Positions 55,020 through 62,890 of a stretch of DNA of 64,000 bases are shown piece by piece (position 1 is the first letter of the stretch; every line of letters begins with the position of its first letter). The stretch is from Salibaculum sp031581025 (lineage in GTDB: Bacteria > Pseudomonadota > Alphaproteobacteria > Rhodobacterales > Rhodobacteraceae). The position numbers and the translations under genes were made by a program. The DNA lies in assembly GCF_031581025.1 (NCBI RefSeq), contig NZ_JAVLCA010000001.1, one strand, 5' to 3'. The notes below the pieces were generated by a model, which worked only from the letters and a program-made list of their open reading frames with translations, made no database searches and was not told the origin of the DNA.

Positions 55020-55471
55020 AGCGGCAGGCTCTCGTCGTCCTTGAGGGTCGCGACGGTCATCAAGGCCTCCAGCTCGGCGATATGGGGCAGGGCGAGGATG
55101 CGCGCGCGGTAAAGCTGCTGGTAGTGCGCCATGTCCCGCGCGATCACCGAGAGTCGCACATCGACCCGGCCAAGGAAGGTCTGGATCTCGACCACCTCGG
55201 GGATGTCGCGCGCGGCGACGATGAAGGCGTCGAAGGCATTGGCCTGCGTCTTTTCGAGGGTAAAGCGCAGGCTGACCGCCACCGCGTAACCCAGGGCCGT
55301 CCAGTCGATCTGCGCGCGCCGCCCCCGCAGGACGCCACGGTCCTCCAGCCGGGCCAGCCGCCGCGTGGCGCGCAGGGCCGTGACCCCGGCCCGGTCGGCC
55401 AGGTCCGCGGCGCTCAGGGCCGGATCGGCCTGCAACTGGCGCAAGAGGCGGCGGTCCAGATCGTCGAGCAT
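55016..55471 (-). CDS. Lrp/AsnC-family regulator, first of tandem pair
   Basis: 151 residues. Winged helix at the N-terminus (LDDLDRRLLRQLQADPALSAADLA) and a RAM domain (PEVVEIQTFLGRVDVRLSVIARDM). Divergent from ilvC across 139 bases that hold an imperfect palindrome at 55486-55501. The paired arrangement suggests control of ilvC or amino-acid metabolism; no effector can be named. Confidence 0.9.
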   Translation of the reverse strand: MLDDLDRRLLRQLQADPALSAADLADRAGVTALRATRRLARLEDRGVLRGRRAQIDWTALGYAVAVSLRFTLEKTQANAFDAFIVAARDIPEVVEIQTFLGRVDVRLSVIARDMAHYQQLYRARILALPHIAELEALMTVATLKDDESLPL

Positions 55472-55485
55472 GAAAACATGGATAA

Positions 55486-55501
55486 TTCAGCGTACCGTGA
55501 A
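55486..55501. promoter_or_regulatory. candidate Lrp-type operator between Lrp pair and ilvC
   Basis: TTCAGCGTACCGTGAA is a nearly symmetric site centred on GTAC (TTCA and TGAA arms). Position in the divergent gap makes it a candidate operator. Confidence 0.4.
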
Positions 55502-55610
55502 TGACAACTTCATCTTGGCAAATAAACTCATGGAAACCCCTCTCGCCATCCGCGCCCGGCGGCGGCATAAAGGGGTCCGAGACAAGCAAGCCAACAGAAA
55601 GGACCGCCCC

Positions 55611-56633
55611 ATGCGCGTCTATTACGATCGCGATTGCGACGTGAACCTCATCAAGGACAAGAAGGTCGCCATCCTCGGCTATGGCTCGCAGGGCCATGCC
55701 CATGCGCTGAACCTGCGCGACAGCGGCGCCAAGAACGTCGCCGTCGCCCTGCGCGAGGGATCGGCCTCGGCCGCCAAGGCCCAAGGCGAGGGTCTGCAGG
55801 TCATGGGCATCAGCGAGGCCGCCGCCTGGTGCGACCTGATGATGTTCACCATGCCCGACGAGCTTCAGGCCGAGACCTGGCGCAAGCATGTCCGCGATCA
55901 CCTCAAGCCCGGTGCGGCCATCGCCTTCGCCCACGGCCTGAACGTGCATTTCGGCTTGATCGAAGCGCCCGAGGGTGTCGATGTGATCATGATGGCCCCC
56001 AAGGGCCCCGGCCACACCGTGCGCGGCGAATACGTAAAGGGCGGCGGCGTGCCCTGCCTGGTGGCCGTGGACCAGGACGCCACAGGCAAGGCCATGGAGA
56101 TCGGCCTGTCCTATTGCTCGGCCATCGGCGGCGGGCGCTCGGGCATCATCGAGACCAACTTCCGGCAGGAGTGCGAGACCGATCTCTTCGGCGAACAGGC
56201 CGTGCTCTGCGGTGGCCTTGTCGAGCTGATCCGCATGGGCTTCGAGACCCTGGTCGAGGCCGGCTACGAACCCGAAATGGCCTATTTCGAGTGCCTGCAT
56301 GAGGTCAAATTGATCGTCGACCTGATCTACGAGGGCGGCATCGCCAACATGAACTACTCGATCTCGAACACCGCCGAGTATGGCGAATACGTCTCTGGCC
56401 CGCGCATCCTGCCCTACGAGGAAACCAGAAAGCGCATGAAGGAGGTGCTGACCGACATTCAGAATGGCAGCTTTGTGCGCGATTTCATGCAGGAAAATGC
56501 CGTCGGCCAGCCCATGTTCAAGGCGACCCGCCGTCTCAACGACGAACACCAGATCGAACAGGTGGGCGAGAAGCTGCGCGCCATGATGCCCTGGATTTCG
56601 GCCGGCAAACTGGTGGACAAGGCCAAGAACTGA
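55611..56633 (+). CDS. ilvC: ketol-acid reductoisomerase
   Basis: 340 residues, class I form. Rearranges and reduces acetolactate in branched-chain amino-acid synthesis. Shows the NADPH-binding GYGSQGHAHALNLRDSG, the magnesium-binding acidic residues near ETDLFGEQAVLCGG and SNTAEYGEY. The start is MRVYYDRDCD at 55611 with AGAAAGGACC upstream; longer forms from 55365 run through the regulator gene's region and are not credible. Ends with a hairpin cluster. Confidence 0.97.
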   Translation: MRVYYDRDCDVNLIKDKKVAILGYGSQGHAHALNLRDSGAKNVAVALREGSASAAKAQGEGLQVMGISEAAAWCDLMMFTMPDELQAETWRKHVRDHLKPGAAIAFAHGLNVHFGLIEAPEGVDVIMMAPKGPGHTVRGEYVKGGGVPCLVAVDQDATGKAMEIGLSYCSAIGGGRSGIIETNFRQECETDLFGEQAVLCGGLVELIRMGFETLVEAGYEPEMAYFECLHEVKLIVDLIYEGGIANMNYSISNTAEYGEYVSGPRILPYEETRKRMKEVLTDIQNGSFVRDFMQENAVGQPMFKATRRLNDEHQIEQVGEKLRAMMPWISAGKLVDKAKN

Positions 56634-56638
56634 GGCGA

Positions 56639-56688
56639 CGGAAATTCCAGAATTTCCGTGAAGTGACCGAATTTCTGGAAATTCGGTC
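56639..56688. repeat. two palindromes with GAAATTC cores after ilvC
   Basis: 56639-56658 and 56665-56688 are inverted repeats (9- and 11-bp arms) with the cores GAAATTC/GAATTTC in opposite orientations, resembling the palindrome at 4803-4824. Confidence 0.65.
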
Positions 56689-56690
56689 CC

Positions 56691-56730
56691 GGTCCCGCAG
56701 GTGCAGGCTTGCGGGACCGTTTCGTTTCGG
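56691..56730 (+). terminator. terminator of ilvC
   Basis: GGTCCCGCA (56691-56699) pairs with TGCGGGACC (56710-56718), followed by GTTTCGTTTCGG. Confidence 0.7.
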
Positions 56731-56744
56731 ATCAGGAGGCCCGC

Positions 56745-57647
56745 ATGACATCGCAACCGACACTGTCCAACTGGCTTTCCGTCAGTGCCCTTGGCCTGAT
56801 CTGGGGTGGCACCTTCATGGTCGTGGCCATCGCGCTGCAGGGCTACGGCCCCCTGACCGTCGCCTGTGCCCGCACCACGCTGGGGGCGGTCTCGCTGCTG
56901 ACCGTGCTGAAGATTCTCGGGCGGCCCTGGCCCGCGGGCCGTACCGTCTGGACCTACCTCGCGGTGATCGGGCCGCTGAACACCGCGCTGCCCTTCTTTC
57001 TGCTCAGCTGGGGCCAGCAACACGTGCCCTCGGCCTTTGCCGGGCTGGCGATGACGGCGGTACCGCTCTTCGTGCTGCCCCTCGCGCATTTGGTCAGCGA
57101 CGAGAAACTGGCCCTGCGCAAGACGCTTGGCGTGCTCCTGGGGTTCATCGGCGCGGCGGTCCTGCTGGGGCCGGGGGCGCTGCGGCTGGGGCAGGGGGTC
57201 GTGCCGCTGGCGCAGCTCGCCTGCCTCGGCGCGGCGCTGTCCTATGCCGTGGCCTCGGTGCTGACCCGGCGCTGCCCGCCGGTGGATTCCATCGCCATGG
57301 CGGCGATCACCCTGGCCGTGGGCGCGGTCTGCCTGATCCCGGCGATGCTGCTGGTCGAAGGGCTGCCGGTGTGGCAGCCCGGAGCGCCGGGGCTGGCGAT
57401 CCTCTTTCTGGGGCTTGTGCCCACGGCCCTCGCGGCGCTTTTGCGGGTCACGGTGGTGCGCAGCGCCGGGTCGGTCTTCATGACCTTGGTCAACTATCAG
57501 GTGCCGGTCTGGTCCATGGTCTTCGGCGCGCTGGTGCTGAACGAGGCCCTGCCGGGCCGGTTCTTCCTCGCGCTTGTCCTGATAGTGGCCGGTCTCGCAA
57601 TCAGCCAGTGGCGCAACCAGTGGAGAGCCTTCGTCCCGCGGGGATAA
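56745..57647 (+). CDS. EamA/DMT-family transporter
   Basis: 300 residues, ten membrane helices in two EamA halves (ALGLIWGGTFMVVAIALQGYGPLTVACARTTLG in the first; ACLGAALSYAVASVLTRRCPPVDSIAMAA in the second). Substrate unknown. CAGGAGGC lies just before the ATG at 56745, after the ilvC terminator, so it has its own signals or reads through. Same family as the EamA genes at 12198 and 45881, but not close paralogues by eye. Confidence 0.9.
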   Translation: MTSQPTLSNWLSVSALGLIWGGTFMVVAIALQGYGPLTVACARTTLGAVSLLTVLKILGRPWPAGRTVWTYLAVIGPLNTALPFFLLSWGQQHVPSAFAGLAMTAVPLFVLPLAHLVSDEKLALRKTLGVLLGFIGAAVLLGPGALRLGQGVVPLAQLACLGAALSYAVASVLTRRCPPVDSIAMAAITLAVGAVCLIPAMLLVEGLPVWQPGAPGLAILFLGLVPTALAALLRVTVVRSAGSVFMTLVNYQVPVWSMVFGALVLNEALPGRFFLALVLIVAGLAISQWRNQWRAFVPRG

Positions 57648-57710
57648 GGCCGGGCACCGCGCAGGACCGCCGGCCGCCGTCGGCCCCGCAAAGCCCCAAG
57701 CTGACGCGGC

Positions 57711-58628
57711 TCAGCCCGTCTCGGTTGGTCTGATGAAGGTGCCGTTGCGCAGATCACGGACGGCCTGCTGAATCTCGTCGCGGGTGTTCATCACGATCGG
57801 CCCGTGCCAGGCCACCGGTTCCTGGATCGGCGCGCCCGAGATCAGCAGGAAGCGCACGCCATCTTCACCCGCCTGCACCGTGACCTCGTCGCCGGTGCCG
57901 AACCGGACCAGCGTGCGGTCGCCGGACATGTCGCGGATGTTGACCTCTTCGCCCATGACCTCTTTTTCCAGCAGCACACCCGCCGGGGTGCTGGCATCGG
58001 CAAAGGCCGCCTGTCCGGCAAAGACATAGGCAAAGGCCCGGCGGTAGGTGTCGATCCGAAAGGTCTTCTTCACCCCCGGCGGGACCGAGACATCGAGGTA
58101 TTGCGGATCAGCGGCGATGCCGTCCACCGTGCCCGTCTTGCCCCAGAACTCGCCCACGATCACACGCACCACCGTGCCGTCGTCGTCGATCACCTCGGGG
58201 ATTTCGCCGGCCTGCACGTCCTGGTAGCGGGGCGCGGTCATTTTCTGCGCCGAGGGCAGGTTGCCCCAGAGCTGGAAACCGTGCATCTGGCCGGCGGCGT
58301 TGCCCTTGGGCATTTCCTGGTGCAGGATGCCCGACCCGGCGGTCATCCACTGTACATCGCCCGCGCCCAGCGTGCCGGTGTTGCCCAGGCTGTCGCCATG
58401 TTCCACCGTGCCATTGAGCACATAGGTGATGGTCTCGATGCCGCGGTGCGGGTGCCAGGGGAAGCCGCTCAGGTAGTGCTCGGGCCGCTCGTTGCGGAAA
58501 TCGTCGAATAGCAGAAAGGGGTCAAGTTCCGAGGGGTCCTGAAAGCCGAAGGCGCGGTGCAGGTGTACACCGGCCCCTTCCATGGTGGGTGTGGCCTTGC
58601 GGGTTTCCAGGGTGGGACGGATGGACAT
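57711..58628 (-). CDS. pirin-family protein
   Basis: 305 residues. Two cupin domains; the first has the metal-binding pattern FPWHPHRGIETITYVLNGTVEHGDS with three His, and GSGILHQEMP with the fourth ligands. Pirins bind iron; some have quercetinase activity or act as redox sensors. Start ATG at 58628 follows AGGAGGCCCC; the extra 34 residues upstream are unlikely. Convergent with the EamA gene, divergent from none. Confidence 0.92.
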   Translation of the reverse strand: MSIRPTLETRKATPTMEGAGVHLHRAFGFQDPSELDPFLLFDDFRNERPEHYLSGFPWHPHRGIETITYVLNGTVEHGDSLGNTGTLGAGDVQWMTAGSGILHQEMPKGNAAGQMHGFQLWGNLPSAQKMTAPRYQDVQAGEIPEVIDDDGTVVRVIVGEFWGKTGTVDGIAADPQYLDVSVPPGVKKTFRIDTYRRAFAYVFAGQAAFADASTPAGVLLEKEVMGEEVNIRDMSGDRTLVRFGTGDEVTVQAGEDGVRFLLISGAPIQEPVAWHGPIVMNTRDEIQQAVRDLRNGTFIRPTETG

Positions 58629-58726
58629 GGGGGCCTCCTGTATGTGGGTCTTGCCGTGATGTAGGGTCGGCAACGCCCGGCGCTCAAGCCGCACCGCCCA
58701 ACCGCACCTGTGCAGGGGCGCACAGA

Positions 58727-59986
58727 TCAATAGGCCAACTGTTCCAGAATGGCCTGAAGCGCAGCCTCGGTCGCGCCCTGCGCCCGGCGCACGACCCCGG
58801 ACGCGGCCCGTGCCAGGCCCGCCTGCCCGCCCGCCTGCAAGCGTTGAACGGCGGCGGCCAGGTCCTCGGCCCCCGTCACGGACAGTGCACCGCCCTCGGC
58901 ATCCAGCGCGGTGTAGATCTCGGCGAAATTGTCCACGTGGGGGCCGTGCAGGATCGCCGTGTCCAGTTGTGCGGGCTCATAGGGGTTATGCCCACCGACC
59001 CGCGCAAGCGAGCCACCGACAAAGGCGATCGGGGCCAGGCGGAACCAGAGCCCCATCTCGCCCATGGTATCGGCCAGGTAGACATCCGTCTGCCCATCCG
59101 GGACCTCGCCGCGGCTGCGCCGGGCTACGGTCAGCCTGGCCTCATGGATCAGGGCGGTGATTTCGGCGGCCCTCTCGGCATGGCGCGGGGCCAGGATCAG
59201 CAAACCGCCCACCTTTGCATGGGCGGCCAGAACCGCAGCCTCTTCGCCGGCATGGGTGGAGGCGGCGCACCAGACCGGTCGGTCGCCGATCTGCGCCCGC
59301 AGGCGGGCCAGCGCCTCGGGGTCATGCGGCAGCGCCGGCCGGTCCTGCTTGAGCGCGCCGGTCAGGCGCACCCGGTCGCCGTTCACGCCCACCCCCTGCA
59401 GCGCGTCCAGGGTCGTCTCTTCCTGCACGTGGATCTGGCGAAAGGGCGCGAGCACCGACCGCGCCGTCCCGGCGACGCGCCGCCAGCGCACCGCCGTCCG
59501 GGCCGAGACCCGCGCGTTGAGCAGCAGCATCGGCACATCCCGCCGCGCCACCTCGTAAAGCATCCGCGGCCAGAGTTCGCTTTCGACCCAGACCGCGACA
59601 TTGGGCTGCCAGTGGCGCAGGAACCGGCGGCAGGCGGCCTTGGTGTCATAGGGGGCGACCTGGTGAAAGGCGCGCGGCGGCAGGTCGCGCGCCAGCATCG
59701 CGGCAGAACTCCGCGTGGTCGAGGTCACCATGACCTGCACATCGGGCACGGTATCCAGAAGCCGCCCGATCAGCGGCAGGATCGACTGGGTCTCGCCGAC
59801 GCTGGCGGCGTGGAACCAGACCAGACGGCCCTCGGGCCGCTCGCGGGGGCTGCGTCCCCAGCGTTCGCCCAGCCGGTCGGGGTCCTCCTTGCCAAGGGCC
59901 AGCGCCCGGCGCTGCCAAAGCGCGAAGACCGGGCCGGTGAAGCGGCTGGCGGCCAGGTAGACCGCATGCGGGATCGAGAATGCCAT
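58727..59986 (-). CDS. waaA: 3-deoxy-D-manno-octulosonic acid (Kdo) transferase
   Basis: 419 residues. GT-B glycosyltransferase that adds Kdo to lipid A on the inner face of the inner membrane. Catalytic Glu in FHAASVGE near residue 60, later VESELWPRML and the NDP-sugar part FVGGSLARVGGHNPYEP. Upstream on the same strand, 18 bases away, is an LpxL-like acyltransferase; a phosphatase-like gene lies beyond. Together they form a lipid A section. Confidence 0.95.
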   Translation of the reverse strand: MAFSIPHAVYLAASRFTGPVFALWQRRALALGKEDPDRLGERWGRSPRERPEGRLVWFHAASVGETQSILPLIGRLLDTVPDVQVMVTSTTRSSAAMLARDLPPRAFHQVAPYDTKAACRRFLRHWQPNVAVWVESELWPRMLYEVARRDVPMLLLNARVSARTAVRWRRVAGTARSVLAPFRQIHVQEETTLDALQGVGVNGDRVRLTGALKQDRPALPHDPEALARLRAQIGDRPVWCAASTHAGEEAAVLAAHAKVGGLLILAPRHAERAAEITALIHEARLTVARRSRGEVPDGQTDVYLADTMGEMGLWFRLAPIAFVGGSLARVGGHNPYEPAQLDTAILHGPHVDNFAEIYTALDAEGGALSVTGAEDLAAAVQRLQAGGQAGLARAASGVVRRAQGATEAALQAILEQLAY

Positions 59987-60004
59987 GGCCTTGCCCCCCT
60001 TGTT

Positions 60005-60901
60005 TCAGGCTGTGCCCGCGCGGGACTTGCGCCGCCGCGTCTTCCAGCGCCGGTGCGTCCAGATCCACTGGCCCATGTGCGCGCGCACCCGCGCCTCGAG
60101 GCTGTCGTTGAGCGCCTGGGTCATGGTCAGCGCGTCGCTGTGCGGGATCGGGGCCTCTGTGATCAGGTCGAAGTGCAGGCCATCGGGCCTGCGCAAGCCG
60201 TAGAACGGCACCAGCAGCGCGTCATACTTCAGCGCCAGGTCGGCGGCGGAGGTCGCGGTCATGGCCGGTTTGCCGAAAAAGCGCAATTCGGTCCCGCGGT
60301 CCATGTGCTGATCATGCAGCACCCCCAGCACCCCTCCGGCGCGCAGGTGACGCACCATGCCGGCCATGCCGGCCCGTCCCCGCGCGAATAGCATCCCGCC
60401 GCCCCGTTCCATGACAGCCCGGTAGCGCCTGTCGAAGGGCCGGTTGTTGAACGGCCGGTACAGCGAGCCGACATCGAACCCGCGCTGCAAGAGTGCGCGG
60501 CGATAGGCGTCGTAATTGCCGATATGGCCCGAGGCGATGATGACGGGGCGGCCGGCCGCGCGGGCCTCCTCCAGCGCGGCGACCCCCTCGCCCCCGAAAG
60601 AGGCGGCGCGCGCCATGCGGTCCAACCCCTCGGGCGAGAACTCCTCGATGAAAAGCCGCCCGATCGTGTCGGGCACCGCCCGCTCCAGCGCCGCGACCTC
60701 GGCGGCCGGCAGATCAGGTAGGACATGGGCCAGGTTCTCGCGCACCCGCGCGCGCAGGCCCAGCGGCCCCGACAGGCCGACCATGGCGCGGCCCGCCAAC
60801 CGCACCCGCGCGCCATAGGGCAGCCCGCGCAACAGCCCCAGCCCGGCGGCAAGCCCCGCGTCTTCCAGCCTCTCGCCCATGGTGACCGGCGCCTCCGCCA
60901 T
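60005..60901 (-). CDS. lysophospholipid/lipid A acyltransferase, LpxL/HtrB-like
   Basis: 298 residues from the ATG at 60901, with AGGAGG upstream. The HX4D motif is in ASGHIGNYDAYRR, with the FFGKPAMTATSAADLALK glycine-proline stretch after. Family members add secondary acyl chains to lipid A or act on ornithine/phospho-lipids; the waaA neighbour supports lipid A. The C-terminal tail is basic (RRWKTRRRKSRAG). A regulator is not seen. Confidence 0.88.
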   Translation of the reverse strand: MAEAPVTMGERLEDAGLAAGLGLLRGLPYGARVRLAGRAMVGLSGPLGLRARVRENLAHVLPDLPAAEVAALERAVPDTIGRLFIEEFSPEGLDRMARAASFGGEGVAALEEARAAGRPVIIASGHIGNYDAYRRALLQRGFDVGSLYRPFNNRPFDRRYRAVMERGGGMLFARGRAGMAGMVRHLRAGGVLGVLHDQHMDRGTELRFFGKPAMTATSAADLALKYDALLVPFYGLRRPDGLHFDLITEAPIPHSDALTMTQALNDSLEARVRAHMGQWIWTHRRWKTRRRKSRAGTA

Positions 60902-61029
60902 GCCCGCCCTCCTGATCGTCGGACCCTGCCATAGCACCAAGCCCGGGCGGCGGGAACACCCCGCCGGGCGCGCTTGTCCCGGCCCGCGCTTCGGGCTATC
61001 ACCCACACAGTGACCAAACCGGGGCCTTG

Positions 61030-61683
61030 ATGACACCGCCTGGACAGAAACTGCGCCGCTGGCGCCAGGGCCTGCGCCCCCGGGCCATTGCCAATGCCGC
61101 CGACCGCCGGCGGGCGCAGCGCTACGTGCGCTGGCTCGATCACGGCATTCTGCGCAATCTCTGGCACAACCAGTCCGAGTTCGCCCCCGGCGCCTGGCGG
61201 TCCAACTACCCTGACGCGCCTCGAATCGCGCGCCTGGCGCAAATGGGCATCCGCAGCATCATCACCCTGCGCGGGGCGGGGCCGTCGCCCTTCTACCTGC
61301 TGGAACAGGAATCTTGCGCGCGCCACGGTATCGCACTGCACGCGGTCGCGCTCAGGTCGCGCGCTGCCCCGCACAAGGACGCCATGCAGGCGATGATCGC
61401 GCTGTTTCGACGGGTCGAGCGCCCGCTGCTGATCCACTGCAAGTCGGGGGCCGACCGCGCGGGACTGGCCAGCGCCATCTACCTAATGGTGATCGAGGGC
61501 GCGCCGCTGGACCGCGCGCGCCGCATGCTCTCGGCGCGCTACATCCACTTCCGCTGGACCCGGACCGGCGTGCTGGACATGCTGCTGGACGACTTCGCCG
61601 CCTCCGACGCACCTGACTTCGAGACCTGGCTGGACCGCGACTATGACGCCGACGCCTTACAGGCGCGGTTCGAGCGGCGCTAG
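61030..61683 (+). CDS. tyrosine/dual-specificity phosphatase-like protein
   Basis: 217 residues. The CX5R active site is in LLIHCKSGADRAG (Cys137, Arg143), and an N-terminal basic helix-like part (RRWRQGLRPRAIANAADRRRAQRYVRW) may contact membranes. Family fits dual-specificity or PTP-like lipid phosphatases. Divergent from the acyltransferase, 128 bases away. A TTG at 61027 adds one residue; I prefer the ATG. Substrate unproven; lipid or lipid A phosphate is a reasonable guess from the neighbours. Confidence 0.85.
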   Translation: MTPPGQKLRRWRQGLRPRAIANAADRRRAQRYVRWLDHGILRNLWHNQSEFAPGAWRSNYPDAPRIARLAQMGIRSIITLRGAGPSPFYLLEQESCARHGIALHAVALRSRAAPHKDAMQAMIALFRRVERPLLIHCKSGADRAGLASAIYLMVIEGAPLDRARRMLSARYIHFRWTRTGVLDMLLDDFAASDAPDFETWLDRDYDADALQARFERR

Positions 61684-61918
61684 CGTGCGCCAGCTTTGAG
61701 GGGGGCTCGAATCGTGTTCCGCTTGCGTCACCAGTGCGAAACCGGGGCAGCTAATGGCCCGGCACCCTGTGATGGTCGGGCAGTATCCCATGATCGGACA
61801 ATTGGTGTCGGGCAAGCCCTCGGGGCGGCCGCGCTCCGGCGCTTGACAAGCGGGGAAAAGACGCAGGGGCTTCGCACTCGGCCTGGACGTCGGGCCGGGT
61901 GGCGATCAGCGGCCCGCC

Positions 61919-62890
61919 TTACCGTCTGACGAGCCCGTCCCGGCCAAGCGCGCTCAGCCCCACGGCGATCAGGATGATCGTCCCGACCAGGACTTCGCGC
62001 ACGTAGCTATCGACACGCATCTGCGTCAGCCCGTTGTCGAGCACCCCCAGCACCACAACGCCCGCGAGCGTCGCCAGGACCCTTGGCTGCCCGTCGCGGG
62101 TGAGGGTCATGCCCAGAAAGACCGCCGCGATGGCCGTCAGCATCAGGCCGTCGCCCTGTGTCGGGTTGGCCGAGGCGACCCGGCTTGCATACATCAACCC
62201 CGCCAGCGCGGCCCCGACCCCGGTGAAGGCGAAGGCGGTCAGGCGCAGCGGGCGGACCGGAACACCGGCCAGCCGGGCCGCCTCGCGGTTGCCGCCGATG
62301 GCATAGAGGCGGCGGCCATAGGTCGTCTGTTCAAGCACCACCCAGACGACAAGCACCACCAGGGCGGCCACGATCACCAGGTTCGGCAGCACGAGCACGC
62401 GGTCATCCACGCCGGCCAGCGGTGGTCCGCCGCGCGCGAAATCGCCAAAGGCCGCGGGTATGTCGCGCCCGAAGATGGTCCGCCCGTCGCTGATCAGGAA
62501 GGCCAGGCCGCTGAAGACGGTCAGGGTCGCCAGGGTTCCGACAAAGGGCAGGATTCCCACGATACTGACGATGATCCCGTTGAACAGCCCGCCCGCCAGC
62601 CCCACGGCGAGGGCCGCGGCGACGGCCGCCGGGATCGACCAGTCCTGCACGAAAAGCGTGGCGGCGACGATGCCCGACAGCGAGGCCATGGAACCGACCG
62701 AGAGATCGAAGTCGCCCATGACCATCACCACGGTCATGGTGGCCGCGATGACAGCCAGCATGCTGATTTGCTGGCCAATGTTGAGCCAGTTGCGCAGGGT
62801 CAGGAAGGTCTCGGGCAGGCTTGCGGCAAAGAAGACCACCACCGCGATCATGCCGAAAAGCCCGCCGAACCGTCGGATCAGCCACATCAT
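61919..62890 (-). CDS. sugar ABC importer permease, RbsC-like
   Basis: 323 residues with about nine membrane helices. The pattern ISMLAVIAATMTVVMVMGDFDLSVGSMASLSG is the ribose/galactose-type permease signature. The ATG overlaps the stop of the ATPase gene by four bases. With the ATPase it forms an importer (CUT2 family) for a pentose, inositol or other sugar. The substrate-binding protein is not in the window, so the sugar is unknown. Downstream, 61684-61918 has no gene I can support. Confidence 0.93.
   Translation of the reverse strand: MMWLIRRFGGLFGMIAVVVFFAASLPETFLTLRNWLNIGQQISMLAVIAATMTVVMVMGDFDLSVGSMASLSGIVAATLFVQDWSIPAAVAAALAVGLAGGLFNGIIVSIVGILPFVGTLATLTVFSGLAFLISDGRTIFGRDIPAAFGDFARGGPPLAGVDDRVLVLPNLVIVAALVVLVVWVVLEQTTYGRRLYAIGGNREAARLAGVPVRPLRLTAFAFTGVGAALAGLMYASRVASANPTQGDGLMLTAIAAVFLGMTLTRDGQPRVLATLAGVVVLGVLDNGLTQMRVDSYVREVLVGTIILIAVGLSALGRDGLVRR

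Noticed and set aside
54564..57089. An 841-codon minus-strand frame opposite ilvC
   Set aside because: Antisense shadow of ilvC and the EamA gene; the true regulator starts at 55019.
61684..61918. A 77-codon plus-strand frame after the phosphatase
   Set aside because: Low-quality composition, no ribosome site, runs into the convergent permease.
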